Shown: piece after piece, positions 14,778 through 23,550 of the stretch
How positions within the stretch are numbered: the stretch's first letter is position 1
Layout of the letters: each line of letters opens with the position of its first letter
From: Clostridia bacterium
GTDB lineage: Bacteria > Bacillota > Clostridia > Christensenellales > Borkfalkiaceae
Assembly (NCBI GenBank): GCA_017473605.1
Contig: JAFUKM010000007.1
Coordinates: forward strand, 1 to 64,000
DNA: 64,000 bases
Reading direction: 5' to 3'
Program-made: the position numbers and the translations under genes
Notes under the pieces: model-generated
Seen by the model: the letters and a program-made list of their open reading frames with translations, nothing else
Database searches by the model: none
Told to the model about the DNA's origin: nothing

Positions 14778-15977
14778 ATGGAAAAAGAACTGTTAAAAGA
14801 AGCGGAAAAATTACAGGATAAATACGTGAAAATTCGCCGTACTTTGCACGCAAACGCCGAAACGGGGTTTGATTTACCGAATACGAAAGGTATCGTGATA
14901 GAAACGCTGACGGCGATGGGATATGCGCCGAAAATCGTGGGGAAAGGCGCGGTTGTGGCAACGCTTGGAGAGAGGAAAAAGGGGAAAGCCGTTTTGCTTC
15001 GTGCGGATATGGACGGCTTGCCGATTGCGGAGAAAACGTGTAAAGCGTATGCCTGTAAAAGGGGCAATATGCACGCTTGCGGACACGATATGCATACGGC
15101 AATGCTACTGATGGCGGCGGAACTGCTAAAAGGGGAAGAATCACGTTTATCCCGTCCCGTCGTTTTCTTATTTCAGTCAGCCGAAGAAACGCTCGAAGGG
15201 GCGAAAGACGTCGTATCGTCGGGGTTATTATCTTCTTATAACGTAGGAAGTGGGGTAATGCTGCACGTATTGACGGCAACCGATTTGCCCACGGGGCGTA
15301 TCGTCGTGTCTTCGGGCGGCGTAAGCGCGCCTGCCGCCGATTATTTTACCGTACAAGTAACGGGGAAAGCCTGTCACGGCTCGTCGCCGCAAAACGGCGT
15401 AGACGCGCTCTCCGTTTGCGCGCGGATTTTGCTTTCTTTGGAAACGCTTTCGGCAAGGGAGCTTCCGACGGTAGAGCCGTTCGTTTTGACGGTAGGAAAA
15501 CTGCAATCGGGGGTGGCAAGCAATGCGATTGCGGATAGAGCGGTAATGCAAGGAACGCTCCGCGCGTTTGACGAAAGCGTACGGGTATTTGCGAAAAAAA
15601 GGCTGAAAGAAATCGCGCAAGGCACAGCGAAAACCTTTCGCGCCAAAGCGGAAGTATCCTTTACGAGCGGTTGTCCTGCTTTGAAAAACGACGGGGGTAT
15701 GTCTTTGACGATTGGCAAAACGTTGCAGGGCGTGTTCGGGAAAGATAAGGTGTTTTATTCGGCGGATTTGGACGGCGGTGTGAAGCGGGGCGTTGGCGGC
15801 AGCGAAGATTTTGCATATATTGCAAACGAAGTTCCGTCGGTGATGCTCGCTTTGGCGGCAGGCAATATACAAGACGGCTACAAATACCCTTTGCACCACC
15901 CCAAAACGGAGTTTGACGAAGGCGTTTTGCATATCGGCGGTTGCGCGTTTGCGGCGATAGCGCTGAAAACGCAGTGA
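14778..15977 (+). CDS. M20-family amidohydrolase (hippurate hydrolase / N-acyl amino acid deacylase type)
   Basis: A 399-residue cytosolic metallopeptidase-fold enzyme that removes acyl groups from amino acids or small peptides. Metal-binding motif MHACGHDMHTAMLL (about 96-109), FQSAEE (about 134-139) with the catalytic Glu pair, and HGSSPQNGVDAL for the dimer/bridging histidine. The HHPKTEFDE motif near the C-terminus is the last metal ligand. Substrate cannot be told from sequence. No Shine-Dalgarno is seen; CATACT lies 6 nt before ATG 14778, a weaker case of the leaderless pattern. Confidence 0.88.
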   Translation: MEKELLKEAEKLQDKYVKIRRTLHANAETGFDLPNTKGIVIETLTAMGYAPKIVGKGAVVATLGERKKGKAVLLRADMDGLPIAEKTCKAYACKRGNMHACGHDMHTAMLLMAAELLKGEESRLSRPVVFLFQSAEETLEGAKDVVSSGLLSSYNVGSGVMLHVLTATDLPTGRIVVSSGGVSAPAADYFTVQVTGKACHGSSPQNGVDALSVCARILLSLETLSARELPTVEPFVLTVGKLQSGVASNAIADRAVMQGTLRAFDESVRVFAKKRLKEIAQGTAKTFRAKAEVSFTSGCPALKNDGGMSLTIGKTLQGVFGKDKVFYSADLDGGVKRGVGGSEDFAYIANEVPSVMLALAAGNIQDGYKYPLHHPKTEFDEGVLHIGGCAFAAIALKTQ

Positions 15978-16011
15978 AAAAACCGCCGACCACGGGAAGT
16001 GGTCGGCGGTT
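15977..16011 (-). terminator. Terminator of the DeoR-family gene
   Basis: AACCGCCGACCAC, loop of 5, GTGGTCGGCGGTT. The T-run is on the minus strand, so it serves the gene at 16028; it may also stop the convergent M20 gene. Confidence 0.85.
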
Positions 16012-16027
16012 GTTCCGTGAACGGAAA

Positions 16028-16786
16028 TTATAACACTACTATATTTTTCTTTTCGATTTCCGCTTTCAGTTCTTCGGGGAAAGCGTCGTCGGTGATGAGT
16101 ACGTTCAAATCTTCAATCCGCGCAAACGTATACGGTTTCACCTTACCGATTTTCGAGCTATCGAGCATCATATACGTCGATTTTACCTTTTTGCGAATTG
16201 TTCTGAACAAATCCGCTTCGGGTTGGGATTCGCACGAGAAACCGCTTTCGGGGGTAAACGCCGCTGCGGAAATCACGGCGAGCTGGAAATTGGTGTCTTG
16301 GAAATACATCGACGCGAGCGACGACGTGGTGGACAGGTTGTCTTTCAACAGCGGTCCGCCCAAAAGGTTGATATTGACGTTCTTCTTTTTGGAAAGCTCG
16401 GTAGCGACGGCAAGCCCGTTTGTGAACACGTTGCAGGGCATGTCGGGGAGTTCTTTGGCAAGATAGAGCGCAGTAGTACCTGCGTCAAGAAAGAAAGACG
16501 AGCCGGGTTCAATCAAAGCCACCGCTTTTTGAGCGATTTGGATTTTCTCGTCGGTGTGAATCGTACTCTTTTGCGTATAGGGTACGCCCGAATTTTTTTG
16601 TACGTCCTTGACGGACATCGCGCCGCCGCGGATACGGATAACTTTGCCCTCCTGTTCCAAAAGCAATAAATCTCTGCGGAGCGTCATTTGCGAAGCCTTG
16701 GGGAAGAATTCTTCTAATTGTTTCAAAGTGAGTTTGCCACGCTTGTCGATGAGAGCGGCGATTTGCGCAATACGGTCTTTTTTCAT
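16028..16786 (-). CDS. DeoR/GlpR-family transcriptional regulator
   Basis: 252 residues. The N-terminal DeoR winged helix is clear (KDRIAQIAALIDKRGKL, then MTLRRDLLLLEQEGKVIRIRG), followed by the DeoRC sugar-phosphate sensing domain (FLDAGTTALYLAKELP, VFTNGLAVATEL, LLGGPLL, DSSKIGK). Such proteins repress sugar catabolism genes and release DNA on binding a phosphosugar. AAAGGAG sits before ATG at 16786; an upstream in-frame start would cover it. No sugar operon is adjacent, so the target is unknown; two repeats at 16889-16957 upstream may be its own operators. Confidence 0.88.
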   Translation of the reverse strand: MKKDRIAQIAALIDKRGKLTLKQLEEFFPKASQMTLRRDLLLLEQEGKVIRIRGGAMSVKDVQKNSGVPYTQKSTIHTDEKIQIAQKAVALIEPGSSFFLDAGTTALYLAKELPDMPCNVFTNGLAVATELSKKKNVNINLLGGPLLKDNLSTTSSLASMYFQDTNFQLAVISAAAFTPESGFSCESQPEADLFRTIRKKVKSTYMMLDSSKIGKVKPYTFARIEDLNVLITDDAFPEELKAEIEKKNIVVL

Positions 16787-16888
16787 AAAAACTCCTTTCG
16801 TTTGTCTAAATTGTAAATGTAATGAACATACATAAGGTAACATAAAAAAAGAAAAAAAGCAAGTAAAAGAGCGTAAAAAGCGTGTAAA

Positions 16889-16978
16889 TTTTCATAAAAA
16901 ATAACAAATTCACAAAAAATCAACAATAAAATTATCATTTTTCATAAAAACATCACAATAATTTCCTTTGCGCAAAGG
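16889..16978. promoter_or_regulatory. Repeated motif and palindrome upstream of the DeoR gene
   Basis: TTTTCATAAAAAATAACA (16889-16906) recurs as TTTTCATAAAAACATCACA (16939-16957), 50 bp apart. A perfect 14-bp palindrome CCTTTGCGCAAAGG follows at 16965-16978. These are operator candidates between the divergent genes; the protein that binds them is unknown. Confidence 0.4.
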
Positions 16979-16998
16979 TTTGCGCCGCCAAAAAACGG

Positions 16999-17027
16999 TT
17001 GCCTTTTTAAGGTGGGTATGTTATAAT
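16999..17027 (+). promoter_or_regulatory. Promoter of the gene at 17057
   Basis: TTGCCT (16999-17004), 17 nt, TATAAT (17022-17027). Confidence 0.75.
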
Positions 17028-17056
17028 AAGAGAAAGCGTGAACGGAGAAAGGGCTA

Positions 17057-17683
17057 ATGTACGATTTTTTGGATGATTTAGACGAATATTTTTGCGAGAA
17101 ATACGCCAATTACGATAAGCTTTGCGTGTTGCCGGGGTATCGTATGCCGAAAATGCAAACGACGACCACCGACGAATTCGGTAGGTCATATTCCTATACG
17201 TTGCCGGCGAATACGATGCGCCTTGCGTTGCAGGAAAACAAAGCGGATATGTTAAAAACGTTAAAATCGCGTATCGTAGATAAAACGTTTTCCTTTTCCT
17301 TCCGCCCGATTGGTTTTTTCCGTCGCATAAAATATGCCTTTGCAAAATCCGCGCCCAAGAAACTGTTGGCGCAGGAGTTGGAGAGATACAAGCTCACGGA
17401 CGAAGACGTGTTGCAGGGCTTGACGGTAGATGGCGAAATTTGGAAAAATATTAAAAAGGGAAAGTTTGCGCCGACGCAAAACACGATTGTATCCTTGGCG
17501 ATTATCGGGCATTTTTCTATTGAAGATACACAGGCGCTTCTTGCGGCGTATGGCTACGAGTTCAATTACGCGGTGGAAAAAGACGTCGTTGTTTCTTATA
17601 TATTGACGCATAAAGTATTCGCTCGTCCGATGATGGAAGCGGCGTTTGCGGAATATAAAGTAAGCAATTTGTTTATAAAATAA
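17057..17683 (+). CDS. Uncharacterised protein with an XRE-like C-terminal region
   Basis: A 208-residue soluble protein. The C-terminal 90 residues (IWKNIKKGKFAPTQNTIVSL, then DTQALLAAYGYEF) resemble the helical segment found in a common Clostridia family where it reads KIRSDPHYQPSKPTVIAFAV followed by DLLEKAGFALS. That family is thought to be a DNA-binding-like HTH domain, recalled from general knowledge. The N-terminal 100 residues are aromatic-rich and match nothing I know. AGAAAGGG 4 nt before ATG 17057 supports the start. Confidence 0.65.
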   Translation: MYDFLDDLDEYFCEKYANYDKLCVLPGYRMPKMQTTTTDEFGRSYSYTLPANTMRLALQENKADMLKTLKSRIVDKTFSFSFRPIGFFRRIKYAFAKSAPKKLLAQELERYKLTDEDVLQGLTVDGEIWKNIKKGKFAPTQNTIVSLAIIGHFSIEDTQALLAAYGYEFNYAVEKDVVVSYILTHKVFARPMMEAAFAEYKVSNLFIK

Positions 17684-17711
17684 CGAAAAGCGCAAAATAC
17701 CGTCAAAAAAG

Positions 17712-17740
17712 TTGCATTTTGTCGCCCGTCGTGTTATAAT
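17712..17740 (+). promoter_or_regulatory. Promoter of the cysE-cysS operon
   Basis: TTGCAT (17712-17717), 17 nt, TATAAT (17735-17740), giving a leader of about 300 nt. Confidence 0.75.
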
Positions 17741-17746
17741 AAGGAA

Positions 17747-18027
17747 AATTGCATAACCGAGTGGAAAAAGAGTACCTTATAACCGCTTGCAAACACAGAG
17801 AGAAACGCCGTGGGCTGAAAGCGTTTTGCCGTAGGTAGGAAGAAGGGAAAGTGCGTTTCCGCGTTTGAGGACGGAGTAACGCTCCGCGGCTGCCCCCGTT
17901 ATCGGGCGATACGAGGGGAAAATTTACCCAAAGAGTAAAATTTTCTGAAATAAAGTGGAACAGCGAAGCAAAGCGCCTTTATATTATGTAGTATGGACTA
18001 CTACGATATAAAGACGCTTTTTATTTT
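17747..18027 (+). promoter_or_regulatory. T-box riboswitch, probably cysteine-specific
   Basis: Stem I apical part CAGAGAGAAACGCC with GGGCTGAAAGCGTTT (17797-17833) and the T-box core GTGGAACAGCGAAGC (17955-17969) are visible. The terminator is AAAGCGcCTTTATAT (17970-17984) paired with ATATAAAGaCGCTTT (18006-18020), then TTATTTT; uncharged tRNA would favour the alternative antiterminator. TGC in GGGAAAGTGCG (about 17846-17856) is the likely Cys specifier, consistent with the downstream genes. Specifier assignment is inference. Confidence 0.85.
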
Positions 18028-18052
18028 AACGAAGCGGAAAAGGAGATAGGCT

Positions 18053-18748
18053 ATGTGGTTTAAAAACCTGAGAGCGGATATCAAAGCGGCGAAGCTGAAC
18101 GACCCTGCCGCGCGGAATTGGTTTGAGATTTGGCTCACCTATTCAGGCGTGCACGCGTTGTCTTGGCACCGAGTCGCATACTTTTTTCATAAAATCAAAT
18201 TAAAACTTTTAGCGCGGATTATCAGTCAAACGGCGCGGTTTTTTACGGGTATAGAAATTCACCCTGCGGCGAAGATTGAAGGGGGCGTGTTTATCGACCA
18301 CGGTAGCGGGGTTGTCATCGGCGAGACGGCGGAAGTGCATAAAGGCACGGTGATTTATCAAGGGGTAACGCTGGGCGGCACGGGCAAGGAACGCGGCAAA
18401 CGCCACCCCACGATAATGGAAGACGTAACGCTATCGGCGGGTGCAAAAGTGCTAGGCGGATTCACGGTAGGCAAGGGCGCGAAAATCGGCGCGGGCGCGG
18501 TGGTCTTAAAGGAAGTTCCGCCGTACGCAACGGTGGTGGGCGTACCGGGGCGTATCGTGCGGATAAGAAAACCCGACGCAACGGATACGACGAAATCGGG
18601 CATTATCGCCGTGGCGGCACTCAATGCGGAAATCAACGCGGAAGAGCTGGAACGGCGTGAAGAAGAAGCGAAAGAAGCGGCGAGAATTGCTGAAGAAGCG
18701 AGAAGCGGCAAGAAAAAGCAAGGAGAGAAGAAAGATGAAAATTTATAA
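18053..18748 (+). CDS. cysE: Serine O-acetyltransferase
   Basis: 231 residues. It acetylates serine to O-acetylserine, the precursor of cysteine. The N-terminal helical domain ends in HALSWHRVAYFFH; the left-handed beta-helix follows (about 68-165) with DHGSGVVIGETAEV, VTLGGTGKERGKRHP and GAKIGAGAVVLKEVPPYATVVGVPG, all family motifs. The C-terminal 40 residues are an unusual charged helix rich in Glu, Arg, Ala and Lys. AAGGAG precedes ATG 18053. The 3' end overlaps cysS by 14 nt. The T-box upstream ties expression to tRNA-Cys charging. Confidence 0.95.
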   Translation: MWFKNLRADIKAAKLNDPAARNWFEIWLTYSGVHALSWHRVAYFFHKIKLKLLARIISQTARFFTGIEIHPAAKIEGGVFIDHGSGVVIGETAEVHKGTVIYQGVTLGGTGKERGKRHPTIMEDVTLSAGAKVLGGFTVGKGAKIGAGAVVLKEVPPYATVVGVPGRIVRIRKPDATDTTKSGIIAVAALNAEINAEELERREEEAKEAARIAEEARSGKKKQGEKKDENL

Positions 18749-20183
18749 TTCGTTGACGAAGAAAAAGGAAGAATTTATCCCTTTGGAAGAAGGCAAAGTA
18801 AAAATGTATGCCTGCGGTATCACGGTATCGGGCGAAGCGCATATCGGGCACGGGTATCAGGCTCTGATTTACGATATTATGCGGAAATTTTTAAAAAAAT
18901 CGGGTTATGAAGTTACGTACGCAAGAAACTATACGGACGTAGACGATAAAATTATCGCCAAATCCCACGAAACGGGTATTCCTGCGGACGAATACGCGGC
19001 GAATATGATAGAGAATATCAATAAAATTATGTCGAAATTCAACGTTGACGACCCCGACGTATGGCTTAAAGCCACGGAAAATATCGATAATATTATCGAG
19101 TTTGTTTCCACACTGATTGAAAAGGGACACGCATACCCCACGAAGAACGGCGACGTGTACTTTGACGTGGCGTCCTTCCCCGGCTACGGCAAGCTTTCCA
19201 ACCGCAACGTGGAAGACGCGCTCGACGGCGTGCGCGTGGATAACGACGACGAAAAGAAGAACGCGTACGATTTCGCCCTTTGGAAGAGTGCGAAAGAAGG
19301 GGAAATTTTTTGGGAGTCTCCTTGGGGCAAGGGCAGACCGGGCTGGCATATCGAGTGCTCGGCAATGAACCGTGCGGCGTTTGGGGAACAAATCGATATC
19401 CACGGCGGCGGAAGGGACTTGATTTTCCCGCACCACGAAAACGAAATCGCGCAAACGGAAGCGCTGACGGGCAAACAGTTTGTCAAATATTGGACGCATA
19501 ACGGACTTATCAAGGTTAACGGTCAAAAGATGAGCAAATCGCTCGGCAACAGCTTGCTTTTGAACGAGCTTTTGGAAAAATATTCGGACGAAGCGGTAAA
19601 GTTTGCGCTGTTGCAAACGAATTACCGCAACGACATCAATATCACGGACGAACTTTTCCCCGAAGCGGAAAAGCATCTTTACGAATTCTATTCCACGCTT
19701 GCGCTTATCGATAAAGTAATGGATAAATTGCGTGGGAACGAGCTTTCGTTGGACGTGGACGCGGCGATAAAGGCGGCGGAAGCGGCGCAAAAGATAGACC
19801 ATGAGTTCAACGCTTGTATGAGCGACGATTTCAATACGGCGCTTGCGCTTTCCAACCTGTTCGGTTATTTCAAAGATATGAAAAAACTGCTTGCGGACGG
19901 TAAATCGGATAGCTATTTTACGGCTTTAAGTATGGCGATACAACTCCGCAAGACGTACTCGCTTTTGGGTTTATTCCAAAAGAGCGCAATCGAATATACG
20001 GCTTGGTATGAAGAAAAGAACGTGGAGAAAATCCCTGCGGACGTAAAAGCGGTGGCGGAAGAACGCTGGGCGGCAAGAGCGGCGAAAGATTGGGCGAAGA
20101 GCGACGAACTTCGAAATAAGCTTGCGGAAATGGGCTATGCCGTAAAAGATAGCAAAACGGGCTACGAACTGACGAAAAATTGA
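18735..20183 (+). CDS. cysS: Cysteinyl-tRNA synthetase
   Basis: 482 residues, typical length. The zinc and class I signatures are present: Cys27 and HIGH at 36-39 in YACGITVSGEAHIGH, HIECSAM, HGGGRDLIFPHHENEIAQ and KMSKSLGN from about 265. The HIGH region SGEAHIGH differs from the common YNYxHIGN form. ATG 18735 has AGGAG 9 nt upstream, inside the end of cysE. Pairing with cysE under one T-box gives joint control of cysteine supply and tRNA charging. Confidence 0.96.
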   Translation: MKIYNSLTKKKEEFIPLEEGKVKMYACGITVSGEAHIGHGYQALIYDIMRKFLKKSGYEVTYARNYTDVDDKIIAKSHETGIPADEYAANMIENINKIMSKFNVDDPDVWLKATENIDNIIEFVSTLIEKGHAYPTKNGDVYFDVASFPGYGKLSNRNVEDALDGVRVDNDDEKKNAYDFALWKSAKEGEIFWESPWGKGRPGWHIECSAMNRAAFGEQIDIHGGGRDLIFPHHENEIAQTEALTGKQFVKYWTHNGLIKVNGQKMSKSLGNSLLLNELLEKYSDEAVKFALLQTNYRNDINITDELFPEAEKHLYEFYSTLALIDKVMDKLRGNELSLDVDAAIKAAEAAQKIDHEFNACMSDDFNTALALSNLFGYFKDMKKLLADGKSDSYFTALSMAIQLRKTYSLLGLFQKSAIEYTAWYEEKNVEKIPADVKAVAEERWAARAAKDWAKSDELRNKLAEMGYAVKDSKTGYELTKN

Positions 20184-20193
20184 GTGTGAACGC

Positions 20194-20222
20194 TTGACAA
20201 AAACAAGCCCCGAATATATAAT
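20194..20222 (+). promoter_or_regulatory. Promoter of alaS
   Basis: TTGACA (20194-20199), 17 nt, TATAAT (20217-20222), a perfect consensus. It begins 11 nt after the cysS stop. Confidence 0.88.
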
Positions 20223-20253
20223 GTAAGAGAAAATAAACGGATAGGTAACAATT

Positions 20254-22083
20254 ATGAAAACGTATACAGGACAATCTTTGCGTGAGATGTATTTAAATTT
20301 TTTCAAAGACCGCGGACATAAAGTAATCCCGTCGGCGTCTTTGATACCCGAAAACGACCCTACGGTACTCTTTACGACGGCGGGTATGCATCCGCTCGTG
20401 CCCTATTTATTGGGGGAAAAGCACCCTGCGGGCAAACGCCTTACCGACGTGCAAAAATGCGTGCGTACGGGGGATATCGAAGACGTAGGCGACGAACGCC
20501 ATTGTACGTTTTTCGAAATGCTCGGAAATTGGTCGCTCGGGGATTATTTCAAGGAAGAGATGATTCCTTGGAGCTATGAATTTTTAACGGGTGAAAACTA
20601 TTTGGGTATCCCGTCGGACAAGCTTGCTGTAACGGTATTTGGCGGCGACGAAACGTTGCCTTGCGATACGGAAGCGGCGGCGCTTTGGGAAAAAGCAGGC
20701 GTTAAGAAAGAGAATATCTATTATATGCCCCGCGAAAACAACTGGTGGGGACCTGCCGGCTTGACGGGGCCTTGCGGTACGGACACGGAGATGTTCGTTA
20801 TCCGTAAACCCAAGTGCTCACCTACGTGTAATCCCGATTGTAACTGCGGCGCTTTCCTTGAAATTTGGAACGACGTATTTATGCGCTTTAACAAGCAAGC
20901 GGACGGCTCGTTTACCGAGCTTTCGCAAAAGAACGTGGACACGGGTATGGGCTTGGAGCGCGCGCTTTGCGTATTGAACGGCAAATCGAGCGTGTACGAA
21001 ACGGATATTTTCGAAGGCGCGATTGCCAAGATTTCTGAATTGACGGGCAAAAATTACGGCGACGACGAAGAAACGACCAAGGCTTTCCGCGTGCTTTTAG
21101 ACCACACGCGTACGGCTACGTTTATGCTCGGCGACGAAAAGGGTATCGTTCCGTCGAATACCGACCAAGGCTATATCTTGCGCCGTATCATTAGACGCGC
21201 GGTGCGTTTCGGGCGGAAAATCGAACTCCCCGAAGGCAGCCTTGCCAAGATTTCCGAAGCGTTTATCGAATACTATAAAGACGTATATCCCGAATTGAAT
21301 ATCAACCGCGAAAAGATTGCGGAAGAACTCAATAAGGAAGAAACGAAATTCACCAAGACCTTGCAACAAGGCTTGAAGGAATTTGAGAAATGCTTGAACG
21401 GCATTGAGCGCAAAAACGCGTTTATGTCGCAAAAAGACCCTGCTTACGTACCTGAAAAGGCGATTAACGGCAAGCAGGCGTTCCACTTGTACGATACGTA
21501 CGGTTTCCCCGTGGAAATCACCAATGAAATGGCGAAAGAACGCGGTTATACCGTAGATATCGACGGGTATAAAGCGGCGTTCGAAGAACACCAAAACAAG
21601 AGCAAAGCGGGTAGCGAGCAAAAATTTGCCTGCGGTCTTGCCGACCATAAGGAAGCGACGACGGCGTTGCATACGGCGACGCACTTGTTGCATGCGGCTC
21701 TCAAAAAGGTGTGCTCGCCCGACGTTAACCAAAAGGGTTCGAACATTACGGAAGAAAGACTGCGTTTCGACTTCAATTTGCCCCAGCCGATGACGGCGGA
21801 ACAAATCAAAGCGGTGGAAGATTTGGTAAACGAAGTGATTGCTAAAGATATCCCCGTCGTAATGAAGGAAATTTCCTTGGAAGAAGCGAAAGCGGAAGGG
21901 TTCACGGGACTTTTCGAAAGCAAGTACGGCGAAGTGGTAAAGACGTATACCATCGGCGATTTCTCGAAGGAAATTTGCGGCGGTCCGCACGTGGAAAGCA
22001 CGGGCAAGCTTGGCAAGTTTAAGATTCAAAAAGAGCAAAGCTGCGGTAGCGGTATACGTAGAATAAAAGCTATATTAGAGTAA
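20254..22083 (+). CDS. alaS: Alanyl-tRNA synthetase, short form without C-Ala domain
   Basis: 609 residues. It has the complete class II catalytic core (SLREMYLNFFKDRGHKVIPS, TTAGMHPLVPYL, RHCTFFEMLGNWSLGDYF), the tRNA recognition region, and the editing domain with zinc motifs HTATHLLH (about 472) and CGGPHVEST (about 573). The protein stops right after the editing domain, whereas typical bacterial AlaRS has about 870 residues including the C-terminal C-Ala/DHHA1 part that dimerises the enzyme and helps bind the tRNA elbow. No second fragment is seen nearby. The Shine-Dalgarno is weak (AGG). A cysteine-rich insertion KCSPTCNPDCNC lies near 190. Confidence 0.95.
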   Translation: MKTYTGQSLREMYLNFFKDRGHKVIPSASLIPENDPTVLFTTAGMHPLVPYLLGEKHPAGKRLTDVQKCVRTGDIEDVGDERHCTFFEMLGNWSLGDYFKEEMIPWSYEFLTGENYLGIPSDKLAVTVFGGDETLPCDTEAAALWEKAGVKKENIYYMPRENNWWGPAGLTGPCGTDTEMFVIRKPKCSPTCNPDCNCGAFLEIWNDVFMRFNKQADGSFTELSQKNVDTGMGLERALCVLNGKSSVYETDIFEGAIAKISELTGKNYGDDEETTKAFRVLLDHTRTATFMLGDEKGIVPSNTDQGYILRRIIRRAVRFGRKIELPEGSLAKISEAFIEYYKDVYPELNINREKIAEELNKEETKFTKTLQQGLKEFEKCLNGIERKNAFMSQKDPAYVPEKAINGKQAFHLYDTYGFPVEITNEMAKERGYTVDIDGYKAAFEEHQNKSKAGSEQKFACGLADHKEATTALHTATHLLHAALKKVCSPDVNQKGSNITEERLRFDFNLPQPMTAEQIKAVEDLVNEVIAKDIPVVMKEISLEEAKAEGFTGLFESKYGEVVKTYTIGDFSKEICGGPHVESTGKLGKFKIQKEQSCGSGIRRIKAILE

Positions 22084-22086
22084 ACA

Positions 22087-22200
22087 AAGAATACGCTACG
22101 ATATACGGCGTTGAACTTGCGTTTTTTCTCGCTTGCGTACGCTCATTGTACGCGTCCGTCGAAAAATCCGCGTTCGCCTTGTCTATCTTGCGTCTGGCTT
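22087..22200. repeat. Dispersed repeat family 3, copy a
   Basis: The stretch TACGATATACGGCGTTGAAC, then GCGTTTTTTCTCGCTTGCG and TACGCTCATTGTACGCGTCC is similar to 59534-59606 and, in part, to 12743-12790. It fills the gap between alaS and the next gene. No coding content. Confidence 0.45.
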
Positions 22201-22253
22201 TGTTTTGAAAGAAAGGAAAAGCTGAAAGATAAAAACGGAAGGGCAGGTACGAG

Positions 22254-22625
22254 ATGAACGAAGTGCAATCGGCGGAAAATATCAAAGCGTTGACGTTGCC
22301 GATTTTGGAAAAGGGTTTTTCGTTTGAATACTTTTATCAAAAGGGCGGCGACAGCAGCTGCGTGTATATTTGCCGCTATAAAAAAGGACGGGATTTTCTC
22401 GATTGGCGGGAAGTTTCGGGCGGCGACGAGATAAATATCGTCGTATCGGTAAACGGGGAATATGCCTTTCCGTCGCTCAAAACGCTTTTTCCCCAACGGT
22501 ATAAAGCGTTCAAGCGGAAACACTTTTTCAGAAAGGCGTCCGTTGCCGAGCGCCGTGCGTTCGTTGCCGAGTGCTTATTAGAAGAACTGAATACCAGGCC
22601 CGATTTTTTTGGAATAAAACTGTAA
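22254..22625 (+). CDS. Uncharacterised small protein
   Basis: A 123-residue soluble protein, family unknown. It has an aromatic and Cys-containing first half (SFEYFYQKGGDSSCVYICRYKK), a beta-like INIVVSVNGEYAFPSL and a basic helical end (RYKAFKRKHFFRKASVAERRAF). The Shine-Dalgarno is poor (AGG 8 nt before ATG). It is bounded by repeat family 3 on the left and a terminator on the right and faces proC. Confidence 0.55.
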   Translation: MNEVQSAENIKALTLPILEKGFSFEYFYQKGGDSSCVYICRYKKGRDFLDWREVSGGDEINIVVSVNGEYAFPSLKTLFPQRYKAFKRKHFFRKASVAERRAFVAECLLEELNTRPDFFGIKL

Positions 22626-22628
22626 ATG

Positions 22629-22660
22629 AAAACGGCGGTTGCAAATAGCAACCGCCGTTT
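22629..22660. terminator. Bidirectional terminator
   Basis: AAACGGCGGTTGC, loop AAATA, GCAACCGCCGTTT. T-rich on both sides; shared by the gene ending at 22625 and proC. Confidence 0.75.
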
Positions 22661-22672
22661 GTGTTAGCGTAA

Positions 22673-23473
22673 TTATTTTTTGAGTTCCAACGTGCGTTTG
22701 TACGCCGCCATAACGGCGTCCATCGTTATTCCGCGGAAACCGCCGTTTTCCAAGGCGTGTACGCCTGCTATCGTCGTGCCGCCGGGGGAGCATACGGCGT
22801 CTTTCAAATCGGCGGGATGACCGAATTCGAGCAACATTTCCGCCGCGCCTTTCAACGTTTGCGCCGCATATAACGCCGCCTTGTCGCGGGGTACGCCGCA
22901 CTCTACCGCGCCGTCCGCAAGCGCTTCGGCAAACGCGTACACAAACGCGGGTCCACAGCCTGAAAGCGCGCTCGCCGCGTCGATTTTATCTTCGGGAATT
23001 TTATCGATTTTGCCCGCCTTTGCAAAGCACTCCAAAAACGTTTTTTCGTCCGCTTCGGATACGCCTGAAAGCGCGTATAAAATCATACCTTCCCCAAGAG
23101 CCGCGGGGGTATTGGGCATAATACGTATTGTGGGAATAGTAGCTTTTGCAAACGCTTGAATAGCGGAAATGGACAAGCCTGCCGCCATCGTAATAAGTAC
23201 GACGTCCTTGTGTTTTGCCAATTCGCCCGAAATGGGAGAGATGGTTTCTTGCATGTTTTGCGGCTTTACGCCAAGCACGACGAATTTGCTCTCTTTGACA
23301 AGCTCGCTTGCCGTTAAAGCGGTAACGCCGAGCTCGTTCGCAAACTTTTCCGCTTTTTTATTATCGTAATCGCATACGGCGATTTTTTCGCCGCCGACTG
23401 TTTTCGAACAGGCGCGAACAAGCGCGCCGCCCATATTGCCGCAACCGATAAAGCCGAGTATGTATTTTGCCAT
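22673..23473 (-). CDS. proC: Pyrroline-5-carboxylate reductase
   Basis: 266 residues. It performs the last step of proline synthesis, reducing P5C with NAD(P)H. The Rossmann motif GFIGCGNMGGAL (7-18), VLGVKPQNM, RIMPNTPAALGEGM and the signature GCGPAFVYAFAEAL with SPGGTTIAGVHALE near the C-terminus are all present. AAAGGAG precedes the start. It is the third gene of proB-proA-proC on the minus strand, separated from proA by a repeat element (23551-23592). Confidence 0.97.
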   Translation of the reverse strand: MAKYILGFIGCGNMGGALVRACSKTVGGEKIAVCDYDNKKAEKFANELGVTALTASELVKESKFVVLGVKPQNMQETISPISGELAKHKDVVLITMAAGLSISAIQAFAKATIPTIRIMPNTPAALGEGMILYALSGVSEADEKTFLECFAKAGKIDKIPEDKIDAASALSGCGPAFVYAFAEALADGAVECGVPRDKAALYAAQTLKGAAEMLLEFGHPADLKDAVCSPGGTTIAGVHALENGGFRGITMDAVMAAYKRTLELKK

Positions 23474-23550
23474 AGTATTCTCCTTTTTAACAGAAGTGAT
23501 GTGCCCTGCGGGCGTGATTTTTTGTTGTGAACGATAACGTTATTTTAAAC

